Source: Desulfatibacillum aliphaticivorans DSM 15576
Lineage (GTDB): Bacteria; Desulfobacterota; Desulfobacteria; Desulfobacterales; Desulfatibacillaceae
Direction of reading: 5' to 3'
Assembly (NCBI RefSeq): GCF_000429905.1
Contig: NZ_AUCT01000009.1
Span: 1-64,000, forward strand
Length of the DNA stretch: 64,000 nt
Part shown: positions 18,025 through 28,700 of the stretch, piece after piece
Numbering within the stretch: the stretch's first letter is position 1
How the letters are laid out: the number at the start of each line of letters is the position of its first letter
Translations under genes and position numbers: made by a program
The notes under the pieces: generated by a model
What the model was told of the DNA's origin: nothing
Databases searched by the model: none
What the model saw: only the letters and a program-made list of their open reading frames with translations

Positions 18025-18919
18025 CCTGTTTTTGTGCGCTTCCCTCGCCTGGGGCGCCGCCGACGGCGAGGCCCTGTTCAAGGAAGGGAAGTACAAGGAT
18101 GCGGCCCAGGCCTTCGCCGACAAGGACATGGAAAATCCGCGGGACGTCCGCTGGCGCTACAACCGGGGCGTGGCCTCGTTCATGGCGGAAGACATGGAAG
18201 CCGCCCAGTCCGCCTTCGCCAGCGCCGCCGTACGCAGCGACGACCCTGAAATCCAGTTTCGGTCCGCCTACAACCTGGGCGCGACCATGATGAAAGGCGA
18301 GGACTATGAAAAGGCGGCCAAGGAATTCCAAAAAGCCCTGGCCCTGAATCCCCAGGACGAAGACGCCAAGGAGAACCTGAAGCTCGCCTTGTGGCGCCAG
18401 GCTCAGGTTCAGCAGCAACAGAATCAGGATCAGCAAGGAGATCAGCAGGGCGATCAGCAACAGCAGCAGGACGGCCAGCAGGGCGACCAAAACGGGCAAG
18501 GCCAAAACCAGGACTCCCAAAGCAAGGATAAACAGGACGGCAAGCAGCAGGGCGACCAGGATAAGCAGCAGTCGGGAGATCAGCAACAAAAAAACCAGGG
18601 CGAGAATCAGAAGCAAGGCCAGGAGCAGCAACAGCAACAATCTGAAAGCGCTCAGGGTCAACAGCAGGACCAGCAATCCGCCGCCCAGGCCGGTGACGAG
18701 GAAAAACAGGATCAGGCCGACCTGGACGGCCAAATGCAGGCCCTGAACAAGCCCGAGCAAGACGCCCAGGATCAGGACGGACAGACTGCAATGTCCTCCA
18801 TGGAAAAAAAGATGGCCGACACCCTGCTGGACAATGTGAAGGAAAACAGGGTATTCAGACCGGATAACAAAAGCGCGATCATAAGCGACGACCGCGCCAA
18901 TTCAGGGAAACGATGGTAA
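17996..18919 (+). CDS. batC: TPR protein with long Gln/Asp-rich tail, BatC-like
   Basis: The 307-residue protein has a signal peptide (FLISVLSLFLCASLAWG), two or three TPR units (GEALFKEGKYKDAAQAFADK; YNLGATMMKGEDYEKAAKEF), then about 120 residues of nearly pure Q, D, G, N and K, and a conserved-looking tail beginning SSMEKKMADTLLDNVKE. GTG 17996 was chosen because AAGGGG lies six bases upstream; the frame also has a TTG at 17981. The CAG-rich DNA at 18405-18700 is low-complexity and would be prone to length change. The stop overlaps the batD start. Confidence 0.82.
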   Translation: MKEFLISVLSLFLCASLAWGAADGEALFKEGKYKDAAQAFADKDMENPRDVRWRYNRGVASFMAEDMEAAQSAFASAAVRSDDPEIQFRSAYNLGATMMKGEDYEKAAKEFQKALALNPQDEDAKENLKLALWRQAQVQQQQNQDQQGDQQGDQQQQQDGQQGDQNGQGQNQDSQSKDKQDGKQQGDQDKQQSGDQQQKNQGENQKQGQEQQQQQSESAQGQQQDQQSAAQAGDEEKQDQADLDGQMQALNKPEQDAQDQDGQTAMSSMEKKMADTLLDNVKENRVFRPDNKSAIISDDRANSGKRW

Positions 18920-20721
18920 AAAAGCCTGCAGCCATGAAATCATTGAGGGAATACATAGCGGAAGCGTGTAAAATCATACCTATCGTGCTGATTCTCGCTT
19001 TCCTGCTGGCGCCCGGCTTGTGCATGGCGGACGTCTCCGTCTCCCTGGACGCCGCCCCGAACAGGGTGCAGACCGGGGACGTCTTTAACCTGACTGTCAC
19101 GGTTTCCGGCTCAGGGTCCGCGGATGACATTCAACTTAGGGGAACCAACGGCCTTCAAGTGGGCAGGCCCGGCCAGTCGTCCCGGACGAGCATCGTCAAC
19201 GGGCGGATCGACCGCAGCATTACCTACACCTATGGAATCAGCGCCCCTAAAACCGGAACCTACACCTTGGGGCCGGCCATCGTAACCATTGGCGGCAAGC
19301 AGTATAACAGCAACACCGTGCGGCTGACCGTGGACCCCTTGGGGGAAATCAAGGGCCGCGAGAACGACGCCATGTTTTTCACTGCGGAAGTCCTGCCCAA
19401 GCAGGCTTATGCAGGCCAGGACATTCTTTGCCGCGTCCGGTTTTATTGGAGCATCCCGTTGCGGGACATCCAGTTTGAGGGCTTTCCCGACATGGAAAAT
19501 CTGGAGTTTGCCCAAATCGGAGACTCCCGCCAATTCCAAAAGACCGTTAACGGCAAGACCTTCAATGTGGCCGAACTGGTGCATCAGGTCATTCCCTCCG
19601 CAACCGGCGATTATGAAATTCCCCCCCTGGCCGTCAAAGCCGAGGTGATCAAATCCTCCGGCAGGCCCTCCCGTTTTCCCAGGGGCTTTTTTGACGATCA
19701 GTTTTTCGGCAACGAACAAGTCGTTAAAACCCGGGTGTTGTCGGAACCGGTTTCGTTTTCCGTCAAAGCATTGCCCACGGAAGGGGCGCCTGGCGGTTTC
19801 AACGGACTCATCGGCCGATTTTCCATCCAAGCGGACCTGGACCCCAAAGAGGTGAAAGCCGGGGACTCAGCCACCCTCACGGTAACGCTGTCAGGCAGGG
19901 GAAACGTGCAGTTGCTGCCGGACCTGGATTTGCCGCCTTTGCCCGGGGTGAAGGTGTACCCCAGCGATCCCCAATTGGAGGATAACCGCGACGGGCAAGG
20001 CCCCTTTGGAAAGAAAACCATGCAGTGGGCTTTGGTGCCCCAGGCCGAGGGCGACGTGGCCATTCCGGCTTTTTCCGTCCCCTATTTTGATGCCGCAAGC
20101 GGCAAGTACGAATACGCCAGAACCCGGGAGATGAACCTGCATGTTCTGCCCGGCGTCGTGCATGCGGCGCCAGCGCCGATCCAGGAAATGCAGGTGAACT
20201 CCGCTTCCAAGCATCGTGTGCAAATGCTCGGGGAGGATATCCTTAAAATTCAAGAAACTCCCAAGGCCGTGGCGCCGGGCATGGGCCAGACCATGCCTGT
20301 GTGGTTGGGCTTTCTGATCATGGTTTTTCCCTTCCTACCCTTGGCCGGCGCTTTGATTATTCGCAGCGGCGGCAAAAAACGCGCCGAACAGGCCGGGGCC
20401 AGGGCCTCGAAAAAGGCTTACGCGGCCTTTGCAAAATCCGTAAAGGACATGGGGCCTGATAAAAGCGTGGAAGCCTTCCGGGCTTTGCAGGAATATCTCG
20501 CCCTGCGCCTTGGGCTGGAGGCCGCAACCCTCACGTCTCACGAGGCGGAGGATAAAATGCTGGCCGCCGGCGTCGATCAGGAGTCCGCGTCCCGCTTGAA
20601 ACAGGTTTTTTCCAGCCTGGAAACCTGCGTATTCAGCCAATGCGGCAGCCAGCTCAGTCAGGAAGTCAGACAAGAGCTTTTGGACGTCGTCAGGGCGGTG
20701 GATAAAAAGGTCAAGGTATGA
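18913..20721 (+). CDS. batD: BatD-like protein
   Basis: The 602-residue protein has a signal peptide (IIPIVLILAFLLAPGLCMA), repeated Ig-like beta domains (VSLDAAPNRVQTGDVFNLTV near the start; IQADLDPKEVKAGDSATLTV in the middle), a late membrane helix (LGFLIMVFPFLPLAGALII, about residue 460) and a cytosolic helical tail. This matches the BatD/oxygen-tolerance family. It overlaps both neighbours and is likely the large periplasmic part of the Bat complex. Confidence 0.87.
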   Translation: MVKKPAAMKSLREYIAEACKIIPIVLILAFLLAPGLCMADVSVSLDAAPNRVQTGDVFNLTVTVSGSGSADDIQLRGTNGLQVGRPGQSSRTSIVNGRIDRSITYTYGISAPKTGTYTLGPAIVTIGGKQYNSNTVRLTVDPLGEIKGRENDAMFFTAEVLPKQAYAGQDILCRVRFYWSIPLRDIQFEGFPDMENLEFAQIGDSRQFQKTVNGKTFNVAELVHQVIPSATGDYEIPPLAVKAEVIKSSGRPSRFPRGFFDDQFFGNEQVVKTRVLSEPVSFSVKALPTEGAPGGFNGLIGRFSIQADLDPKEVKAGDSATLTVTLSGRGNVQLLPDLDLPPLPGVKVYPSDPQLEDNRDGQGPFGKKTMQWALVPQAEGDVAIPAFSVPYFDAASGKYEYARTREMNLHVLPGVVHAAPAPIQEMQVNSASKHRVQMLGEDILKIQETPKAVAPGMGQTMPVWLGFLIMVFPFLPLAGALIIRSGGKKRAEQAGARASKKAYAAFAKSVKDMGPDKSVEAFRALQEYLALRLGLEAATLTSHEAEDKMLAAGVDQESASRLKQVFSSLETCVFSQCGSQLSQEVRQELLDVVRAVDKKVKV

Positions 20722-21500
20722 AACGATTACTTGTCATAGCGGCTTTCATAGCATTGATGGCGCCGGCCCTGACCTGGGCGGGAGAGGCCGATCACGCCCT
20801 GTTTTACTCCGCCAACCAATCTTATAAGGAAGGCAATTTTCAGGACGCGGCGGCCCAGTATGAAGAAATGATTGCCAAGTCGCCGGTGGGCGGCGGCGTG
20901 TATTTTAACCTGGGCGCCGCGTTTTTAAAAATGGACCGGATCGGGCTGGCCATCCTCAATTATGAAAAAGCGAGGATTTTAACGCCCCGGGACCCGGACC
21001 TCCATTTCAACCTGGGGTTCGCCCAGGATAAAAGGCTGGATCAAATCGAACAGGAAAACGCATTTTTCATGTCCGATCTTGTGCGCCGTTTTACGGGCAT
21101 GGAAATTTTTTGGATAGTGGCGGTTCTCAATTTCTTCTTGTGCTTCTTTTATATTGTGCGGCTGTTCAAACCCGCTGAGTGGAATTTTTACGTGGTCATG
21201 GCCGTGGGGCTTATCTGGCTGACGGCGGTTTTCTTTGGAATTGCAAAATGGTATGATGCCTCCCAGGATCATCGCGCGGTGGTGATCGCAGATAAGATAG
21301 ACGTGCGGGCGGGCCCGGGAGAAAATGACACCTTGCTGTTCCAACTCCACGACGGCTCCCCCGTCGTTTTGGAAAGGCGGGAGGGCGATTGGAGCCTTGT
21401 CCGCTTTTCCCAGGAAAAACGGGGCTGGACCCCCAACAAAGGCATTGCGGCTATCCGGCCGCTGCGCAACGAGCCGGCCGGACGAAATACAGAGGCATAA
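20718..21500 (+). CDS. batE: TPR-SH3 membrane protein, BatE-like
   Basis: The 260-residue protein has a signal peptide, TPR units (ALFYSANQSYKEGNFQDAAAQY; VYFNLGAAFLKMDRIGLAIL), two membrane helices around residues 131-175, and a C-terminal bacterial SH3 domain with DKIDVRAGPGENDTLLFQL and VVLERREGDWSLV. It is the last gene of the Bat operon; uvrA starts at the next base, suggesting readthrough. Confidence 0.85.
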   Translation: MKRLLVIAAFIALMAPALTWAGEADHALFYSANQSYKEGNFQDAAAQYEEMIAKSPVGGGVYFNLGAAFLKMDRIGLAILNYEKARILTPRDPDLHFNLGFAQDKRLDQIEQENAFFMSDLVRRFTGMEIFWIVAVLNFFLCFFYIVRLFKPAEWNFYVVMAVGLIWLTAVFFGIAKWYDASQDHRAVVIADKIDVRAGPGENDTLLFQLHDGSPVVLERREGDWSLVRFSQEKRGWTPNKGIAAIRPLRNEPAGRNTEA

Positions 21501-24323
21501 TTGAAAGAAGACAAGATAATCGTCAGGGGCGCCAGAGTTCACAACCTGAAAAACATCAATGTGGACATTCCCAAGAACCAACTGGTGGTCGTCACTGGCT
21601 TGTCAGGCTCGGGTAAATCCACCCTGGCTTTCGACACCCTATACGCCGAGGGGCAGCGCCGTTACGTGGAGTCCCTTTCCGCTTACGCCCGGCAGTTTTT
21701 GGAGCGCATGGACAAGCCGGACGTGGACACCATCGAAGGCCTTTCGCCGGCCATTGCCATTGAACAGAAAACCGGCTCCCACAATCCCCGAAGCACCGTG
21801 GGCACGGTCACGGAAATCTACGACTACCTGCGCCTGCTTTACGCCCGGGTGGGCCAGCCCCATTGCTACAAGTGCGGCCGCCCCATCACTTCCCAAAGCA
21901 TCGACCAGATTATGGACCAGATCATGGAGCTTCCCGAAGGGACCAGAGCCATGATTCTGGCGCCCCTGGTTTCCGGCCAAAAAGGAACTTTTGAAAAGCT
22001 GTTCACCCAACTGACCAAGCAGGGCTTCGCCCGGGTGCAGGTGGACGGCGAGATCTACGAACTGGAAGAAATCCAGCCCCTGGAAAAAAACAAGAAGCAC
22101 ACCATATCCGTGGTGGTGGACCGCCTGGTCATCAAGGAAGGCGTGGAAAACCGGCTGGCCGACTCCGTGGAGCTGGCCCTCAGCCAGGGCGAGGGATTCG
22201 CCACCGTGCATCCCATCGGGGAGGATCCCATCCTGTTCTCCGAGCATTCCGCGTGCATCCAATGCAATATCAGCTACCCGGAATTCACCCCGGCCAGCTT
22301 TTCATTCAACTCGCCCCAGGGGGCCTGCCCCAAATGCGACGGCCTGGGCTCCACCATGGAATTCGATCCGGAACTGCTCATCCCCAACCACGAGCTCAGC
22401 CTGCGGGAAGGCGCCGTGGCGGTCTGGGCCAACCGCAGTTCCGTGCATTTTTTCGAGTTTTTGGACGCCCTCACCTCCAATTACGGGGTGGACATCTATA
22501 CGCCTTACAAGGACCTGGACCCAAAGTTTAAAAAGGTCCTGATGAACGGTTCAAAAACGCCCATCAATTTCTACTTTGAACGCAAAGGGCAGCGCTACGT
22601 CTACACCAAGCCTTACGAGGGCCTGGTGCCCAACCTGATTCGAAGATACAGGGAAACCACCTCCCAGCAAATCCGGGAGGAGATCGAACGCTTCATGGCC
22701 TTTAAGCCCTGCAGCGACTGCAACGGGGCCAGGCTCAAGTTGGAAAGCCGCAATGTGCGGGTGGGCGATCAGGCGATTTTTGAAGTCACGGCCCTTTCCG
22801 TAAAAAAGGCCCTGGTCTTTTTTCGGGACCTGAAAATGGGCAAAAGGGACCAGGACATATCCCGCCGCATCCTCAAGGAAATCAACGAGCGCCTGGGATT
22901 TTTGGCCAACGTGGGCCTGGACTACCTGACCTTGGACCGCACCGCCGCCACCCTTTCAGGCGGCGAGGCCCAGCGCATCCGCCTAGCCACCCAGATCGGC
23001 TCCAAGCTCACCGGCGTCCTGTACGTCCTGGACGAACCCAGCATCGGCCTGCATCAGCGCGACAACATGCGCTTATTGGACACCCTGTGCCATATGCGCG
23101 ACATCGGCAATACGGTCCTGGTTGTGGAGCACGACGCCGACACCATGCTGGCGGCGGATCACATCATCGATATGGGGCCGGGCGCCGGCATGCGCGGCGG
23201 CGAAGTGGTTTTTTCCGGCAATGCAGAAGAGCTGCTTAAAGACGACTGCCTGACCGGCCAGTATCTTTCCGGAAAAAAGCGCATTGAGCTGCCCGAATCC
23301 CGCAGAGCCCCCAAAAACGGCAAACTGGTCATCCGGGGCGCCAACGCAAACAACCTGAAGAACATTGACGTGGAATTCCCCCTGTCCCGGCTCATTTGCG
23401 TCACCGGCGTTTCCGGCTCGGGCAAGTCCACCCTGGTCATCGAAACCCTTTACAAAGGCCTGACCCAGCACCTTAACCGGACCCGCATCCAGGCCGGAGA
23501 GCATAGGGAAATGGAAGGCCTGCACCTGGTGGACAAGGTCATTCACATTGACCAGTCGCCCATCGGCAGGACCCCGCGGTCCAACCCCGCCACCTACACC
23601 GGGGTGTTCACCCATATCCGGGAGCTTTTTTCCAAAACCCAGGACTCCCGCGTGCGCGGCTATAAGCCCGGCCGTTTTTCCTTTAACGTAAAAGGCGGAA
23701 GGTGCGAAGCCTGCGCCGGCGACGGCATCATAAAAATCGAAATGCACTTTCTGCCCGACGTGTATGTGGCCTGCGACGTCTGCCACGGCAAACGCTATAA
23801 CCGGGAAACCCTGGAAATCCTGTACAAGGGAAAGAACATCACCCAGGTGCTGGACATGACCGTAAACCAGGCCCGGGAGTTTTTCGACAAGATCGGCAGC
23901 ATCCGCACCAAGCTCCAGACCCTCATTGACGTGGGCCTGGGTTACATCAAAATGGGGCAGGCGGCCACCACCCTGTCCGGCGGCGAGGCCCAACGCATCA
24001 AGCTGGCAAGGGAGCTTTCCAAACGCGGAACGGGCCGGACCATATATATTCTGGACGAGCCCACCACCGGCCTGCACTTCGCCGACATCCAAAAATTGTT
24101 AAATGTCTTGAATCGTCTGGTGGATAACGGAAACACCGTAGTGGTCATTGAGCACAACCTGGACGTGATCAAGTCCGCCGACCATGTCATCGACCTGGGG
24201 CCCGAAGGCGGCGATAACGGCGGCTTCATTGTGGGCGTGGGTACGCCTGAAGAACTGGCCGCCAATCCCCGATCCTTTACCGGCCAGTTTTTGGATAACA
24301 TCCTCAAAGCGGAAAAATTATAG
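21501..24323 (+). CDS. uvrA: Excinuclease ABC subunit A
   Basis: The 940-residue damage-recognition ATPase of nucleotide excision repair. It has two ABC modules with Walker A GLSGSGKST (near residue 34) and GVSGSGKST (near 640), signature motifs LSGGEAQRI twice, and zinc-finger cysteine pairs in CIQCNI/CPKCDG and CEACAG/CDVCHG. TTG at 21501 is the probable start, giving KEDKIIVRGARVHNLKNI, the expected N-terminus. It abuts batE. No terminator is seen before the next gene. Confidence 0.97.
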   Translation: MKEDKIIVRGARVHNLKNINVDIPKNQLVVVTGLSGSGKSTLAFDTLYAEGQRRYVESLSAYARQFLERMDKPDVDTIEGLSPAIAIEQKTGSHNPRSTVGTVTEIYDYLRLLYARVGQPHCYKCGRPITSQSIDQIMDQIMELPEGTRAMILAPLVSGQKGTFEKLFTQLTKQGFARVQVDGEIYELEEIQPLEKNKKHTISVVVDRLVIKEGVENRLADSVELALSQGEGFATVHPIGEDPILFSEHSACIQCNISYPEFTPASFSFNSPQGACPKCDGLGSTMEFDPELLIPNHELSLREGAVAVWANRSSVHFFEFLDALTSNYGVDIYTPYKDLDPKFKKVLMNGSKTPINFYFERKGQRYVYTKPYEGLVPNLIRRYRETTSQQIREEIERFMAFKPCSDCNGARLKLESRNVRVGDQAIFEVTALSVKKALVFFRDLKMGKRDQDISRRILKEINERLGFLANVGLDYLTLDRTAATLSGGEAQRIRLATQIGSKLTGVLYVLDEPSIGLHQRDNMRLLDTLCHMRDIGNTVLVVEHDADTMLAADHIIDMGPGAGMRGGEVVFSGNAEELLKDDCLTGQYLSGKKRIELPESRRAPKNGKLVIRGANANNLKNIDVEFPLSRLICVTGVSGSGKSTLVIETLYKGLTQHLNRTRIQAGEHREMEGLHLVDKVIHIDQSPIGRTPRSNPATYTGVFTHIRELFSKTQDSRVRGYKPGRFSFNVKGGRCEACAGDGIIKIEMHFLPDVYVACDVCHGKRYNRETLEILYKGKNITQVLDMTVNQAREFFDKIGSIRTKLQTLIDVGLGYIKMGQAATTLSGGEAQRIKLARELSKRGTGRTIYILDEPTTGLHFADIQKLLNVLNRLVDNGNTVVVIEHNLDVIKSADHVIDLGPEGGDNGGFIVGVGTPEELAANPRSFTGQFLDNILKAEKL

Positions 24324-24395
24324 TACAATAATATAAGGAAACACTTTTCATAGCTATACGCGTTCCGTAAATCCAAACAAAAGGAGCAAGTTACT

Positions 24396-24983
24396 ATGAA
24401 TGATAATACAACAGATTTGGAGAAAATGACCAAATCCAAATTGTATAAAGTTGCCGGCACATGTGCGCAATTTGTAACTCAGTTAGCGCATCATAGAGCG
24501 ATGAATTCGTTCAGAAAGAATGGAATCACGATCAAATGCCCTTTCTGGATCACTATTTTTAACAACAGTATCGATATGGCCGTCCTAAACTGGCTTCACT
24601 TGTTCGGTTCCGACAGTGATGAATTGCATTGGAAAAAAAATGTATGTGAAGTGGATTCTTTCAGAGGACAGCTACTTGGACACATTGCCATGTCGCAAGA
24701 AGATTGGGAAAATTATTGGAATGAGACAAAAGGATATCGGGATAAAACGGTTGCACATATTGACTCTGTTCCCCATGTCCATGTGCCCGATATGAGTGTC
24801 GCTATCAAGGCAGCAGATTTTTATTATCAATGGATTTTTGAGGTGATTAAAAGGGATTATCCAAATGTGTCGTTCGATTATTGGCCTGTTGATCTCAATG
24901 ATTATCTTAAGCTAAAAATTCAAGCTGTGAAAGAGTTGCTTGAAAAGATTGGTTTTGATGCCGCTTTGGTAGATACTAATTGA
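24396..24983 (+). CDS. HEPN-like (AbiU2-type) protein, possible RNase effector
   Basis: The 195-residue protein is predicted all-helical. It carries YRDKTVAHID, with Arg115-Asp116 and His121. This fits the R-(N/D/H)-x(4-6)-H motif of HEPN ribonucleases and the (R)DK..AH.D pattern of AbiU2-like members. It is more AT-rich than uvrA, suggesting transfer. A partner antitoxin or nucleotidyltransferase is not adjacent: the upstream gene is uvrA and the downstream gene is on the other strand. The start ATG has AAGGAGC nearby. It could be a solitary defence or abortive-infection protein; no activity can be shown from sequence. Confidence 0.5.
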   Translation: MNDNTTDLEKMTKSKLYKVAGTCAQFVTQLAHHRAMNSFRKNGITIKCPFWITIFNNSIDMAVLNWLHLFGSDSDELHWKKNVCEVDSFRGQLLGHIAMSQEDWENYWNETKGYRDKTVAHIDSVPHVHVPDMSVAIKAADFYYQWIFEVIKRDYPNVSFDYWPVDLNDYLKLKIQAVKELLEKIGFDAALVDTN

Positions 24984-25107
24984 GTTGATGATAAGAGGAG
25001 TAGTGAGTCGATTATCACCTGACGCCTATGCTCCCAAGAGCTCTTGATCAACAAAAGTGATACAAGCGTAAGCCGTATCAGTTTTTACCCGTCTGACCAA
25101 GGCGATA

Positions 25108-25173
25108 GGGGCGCAAGGGCGCCCCTGCTAAGAAAGATAAATGACGCAAGCGTCCGCAATGGCTTTTGCGGAC
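25108..25173. repeat. Two adjacent hairpins in a 205-base gap
   Basis: GGGGCGC-AAGG-GCGCCCC (25108-25125) and GTCCGCAA-tggctt-TTGCGGAC (25152-25173) lie between convergent genes. They could end both transcripts, but neither has a strong T-run. The rest of 24984-25188 holds nothing recognisable. Confidence 0.5.
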
Positions 25174-25188
25174 ACCTGTTCTGCTATT

Positions 25189-25659
25189 TTAATCTTCCAG
25201 CTCTTCTTCGTCGTCAAACTCGTCGTACTCATAGTCCTCGTAATCCCTGCCTACAAGAACCGTGTCGATCACGCCGTCCAGCACGTAGAACTGGAGGTTG
25301 ACGTCATAAAAGGAATAGGCGTCCTCCTCGCCCTCGTCGGTATCGATTTTTTCGATGTCGTCGGGCTCCATTTCCAGGACTTCCAGGGCTTCGTCAGGAG
25401 GAAGGCCGATGAGGTTGGCGTTGTTGTAGAAGAAGTTGGACGAGACGATGACGCTTTCCAGCAACCCGTCCTCAAAGTAGAATCGCGCGTCCTCGTCGCC
25501 CGGCATGCCGTAGGTTTCCCAGTCTTCATCCTCTTCCACCTCGTCAGGAATCGGAAACAGGGAAAACTTTGACGCGTACTTGTCCACCGGTTCGTTGAAC
25601 ACGAAAGGCCCGATGCCTTCCAGCGGAGTCCATTCATAAATGATTTGGCTGCTTCCCAT
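25189..25659 (-). CDS. Small acidic protein of unknown function
   Basis: 156 residues, very acidic: runs such as DEVEEDEDWE and a tail of D, E and Y ending EELED. Aromatic-rich beta segments (FVFNEPVDKYASKFSLFPIP; FYDVNLQFYVLDGVIDTVLV) suggest a compact fold. ATG 25659 with GAGG six bases upstream was chosen over 25671. It lies 70 bases downstream of the EndoQ-UvrD gene on the same strand. I do not recognise a family. Confidence 0.6.
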   Translation of the reverse strand: MGSSQIIYEWTPLEGIGPFVFNEPVDKYASKFSLFPIPDEVEEDEDWETYGMPGDEDARFYFEDGLLESVIVSSNFFYNNANLIGLPPDEALEVLEMEPDDIEKIDTDEGEEDAYSFYDVNLQFYVLDGVIDTVLVGRDYEDYEYDEFDDEEELED

Positions 25660-25729
25660 AATGCCTCGCAAAGTTTGGGTTAGGCGATAAACTGACAGCG
25701 ACCGTCAAACGGCCGAAGAATATTCCTTT

Positions 25730-28700
25730 TTATTCCCCAAATAAACCCATTTGTATGGGGGCGGGCTTTTTTTTGCGTTTAAAGGGCTTTTTCAGGTCTT
25801 TCATCTCCTCTTTAATGCGCGTGAGGAAAGGACTCGGTTGTTGGGAGACAACCTTGCCGAACATGCGTCGGCGCTTGGCGTAGGTCAGCCACAAGCGCCT
25901 CTGGGCGCGGGTGAGGGCCACATAGAAAAGGCGCAGTTCCTCTTCCGGGTCGGACTCCTTGCCTTCCCGGAAATAGGGGATCAATCCGTCTTCGCAGCCG
26001 GTTACGAACACCCCCCGGAACTCCAGCCCCTTGGCCGCGTGCATGGTCATGAGGGACACCCGGTCCGCCTCGGGCTCCAGGGTGTCGGCGTCGCTGGCCA
26101 GATTCACCATGTCGCAGAACCTGCCCAGATCGCCGTTAAAATCCTGGGCCATGTCCAAAATGCAGGCGCTGGCGGTGCGGCCGTTGCCGCTCCTGGTGTA
26201 CAAGGGCTCCAGGGGAATGGTGTACATCAGGTGCTCCAGGGCTTCCGGAAGAATAGAGTCCAGGATTTTTTTCCTGGCCTCTGTAATGGTCTTCCAGACG
26301 CTGTGCAGCTTGATCTGCTGCGAGTTGGAAAGCCCGGGCAAAGGCAGCCTGCGGGCGACTTCCAGGGCTTCGATCAGGCTTTTCCCCTGGGACTCCCCCC
26401 AGGTGCGCAGAGTTTCGATAGTTTTATCCCCAATGCCCCGTTTGGGGAAGTTCATGATGCGCAAAAGGTCCAGGTCCGTCCCGGTTTGATTGACCAGCCG
26501 GATATAGGAAAGCAACTCCTCCACGCCCGGATGGTCCACCAGGCGCTTTTTATCCACTACCTGATAAGGGATGCCCGAACGGTCCAGGGCTTCCGTCAAA
26601 GGCGGAAGCTGGATGCGGGTGCGGAACAAAACCGCGAAGTCGCCGAAGCTCCAGTCTTCCGAGCCTGCGTCCATGTCGGTCCTCCCCGAATCCAGGGAAA
26701 AATGGCTGACCCCGCCCACCATGCTTTCCATGATATGCACAATGGCTTCGGATTCCGCGGCCGAGGTGGGCGTGTCGATTATCATGATTTGGTCCGCGCC
26801 CACGATGCCCGAATGCAGGCCGAAATCCTGTCCCGGGTCGCCCATGACCTGGCCGGCGACTTTCAGCACCGTTTCCGTGGAGCGGTAATTGGTGGAAAGC
26901 TCGATAACCCGCGCCTGGGGATAATCCTCCCCGAACCGGTTGAAAAAGCCCACGTCCGAGCCCCGAAAACCGTAAATAGCCTGATCCGGGTCTCCGATTA
27001 CGGTCAGGTCGGCCTCCGGCGGGCAAAGTTGGCGCAGCAGCCGGTATTGCACGTGGTTGACGTCCTGGAACTCGTCCACGCACACATGGGGGAAGCGCTT
27101 TTGCAGGGATTCACGATACAGGGAGTCCGCCTCAATGGCCCGGACAGCCTTGTACATGAGATCGTCAAAATCCAATAGCTCCAGCCCGGAGATCATGGTC
27201 TGATAAGCCGCGTAAGCCTCCTGCATGGCCCCGGCCTTGTTTTCCAAATCCTTAAATTCCGCCGAGGAGGGGGAGTCCATTTGCTGTTTTGCCAAAGAGA
27301 TATGCAGGGACGCCAGCTCCGGCTTGATTTTTTTAATCCCGGCTTCTTTCAAGGCCTTTTTGATATAAAAAAGCCGGTCCTTCTCGCCCAAAACGCTTAT
27401 GGCGCGCCCTTCCGCCTCGGCCAACTCCCGCAGCAGGGTCAGGCAAAAGGCGTGAAAGGTGGCGACAAAAACCTTGCCGCCGTTTTCGCCCAGCATGTCT
27501 TCCAGCCGATGGGCCATTTCCCGGGCCGCCTGATTGGTGAACGTGATCGCCAGAATGGACTCGGGCGGCGCTCCGGATTTTTCAACCAATCGGGCGATCC
27601 GGTGGGTCAGGGTCCGGGTTTTTCCCGTGCCAGGTCCGGCCTTGATAAGCAGGGGCGAGCCTTCATGATTGACCGCGCTTTCCTGGACCGCATTCAGGGC
27701 GAAGGGCTTGGGCGCCGGTCTTTCCTTGGGCGTTTGATTGTGGACGGCCCGGGAAAGAAGCTCCCTGGGCTCCAGGTCGTTTTCCGTGGAAATTTCCTCT
27801 TCCGGTTCCTGTGGATATTCCTCAATTTCCTGAGGGGCGTCGAAAAGTCCGGCCTGCTCAATCGTCGGTTCATTGTCTACGGACTTTTTTTTTCCGGATT
27901 TTGCTTGTTTTTTCGGCTTGGGAATGTCGAACAAGGCCTGTTGCCCCAGCAGCCCCTCCCGTTCCTGGGCGTCAAAAACCGCCACGGTTCCGTATTCGCC
28001 GTCAAAGCCGCCCTTGAGGACGATGTTTCCGGATCGCATGCGGCTGACAGCCTCGGCCAGCAGGGGCAGGGGGGACTTCTCCAACTCCTCGGGCGTGGCG
28101 TCTTTGATAATGTAAAGCTCAGGCCCCACAGCCTTGAGGGTTTCGTCATACGCCGCCTTGACCTTTTTGCTGTTCGGCCCAACGCCCAGGATGTTGGATA
28201 AAATGTCCACCAAAGGAACCAGGCTGTGAAAGGGGTGGCGCCGCTCGGGCAGTTGGCCCTCCCCCCGATCCGCCAGGGCTTCCACACGATGCAAAACGCC
28301 CAGGGTCAGGGGCTTGCCGCAAACCGGGCACAGGCAGCCGTTCGCCAGGCTTTCAGGGGGCATCAGGCAAACGTTGCATTTGCGGTGCCCGTCCAGGTGG
28401 TATTTGCCTTCTTCCGGAAAAAACTCAATGGTGCCCAGAAAATCCTCGCCGGTTTTCAAAGCCCTGCTCATGGCGGGAAACGAAAGCTCCGTGCCGAACA
28501 GGTTGGCTTCCCTGGCCAGCTTGGAAGGCGAGTGGGCGTCGGAATTGGACACCAGGGTTCTGCCGTCCAGGTCCGAAACCCGCCAGTTCATGGGCGGGTC
28601 GGACGAAAGCCCGGTTTCCAGGGCGTAGATGTGGGGCGAAAGGTCTTCAAAGCATTCTTCAATGGAGTCAAAGCCGGATTTGGAGCCCAAAAGGGAGAAC

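Noticed and set aside
17945..18760. Minus-strand 271-codon frame across batC with long runs of leucine
   Set aside because: It mirrors the CAG-rich low-complexity part of batC (CTG on the other strand) and has no start signals; a shadow.
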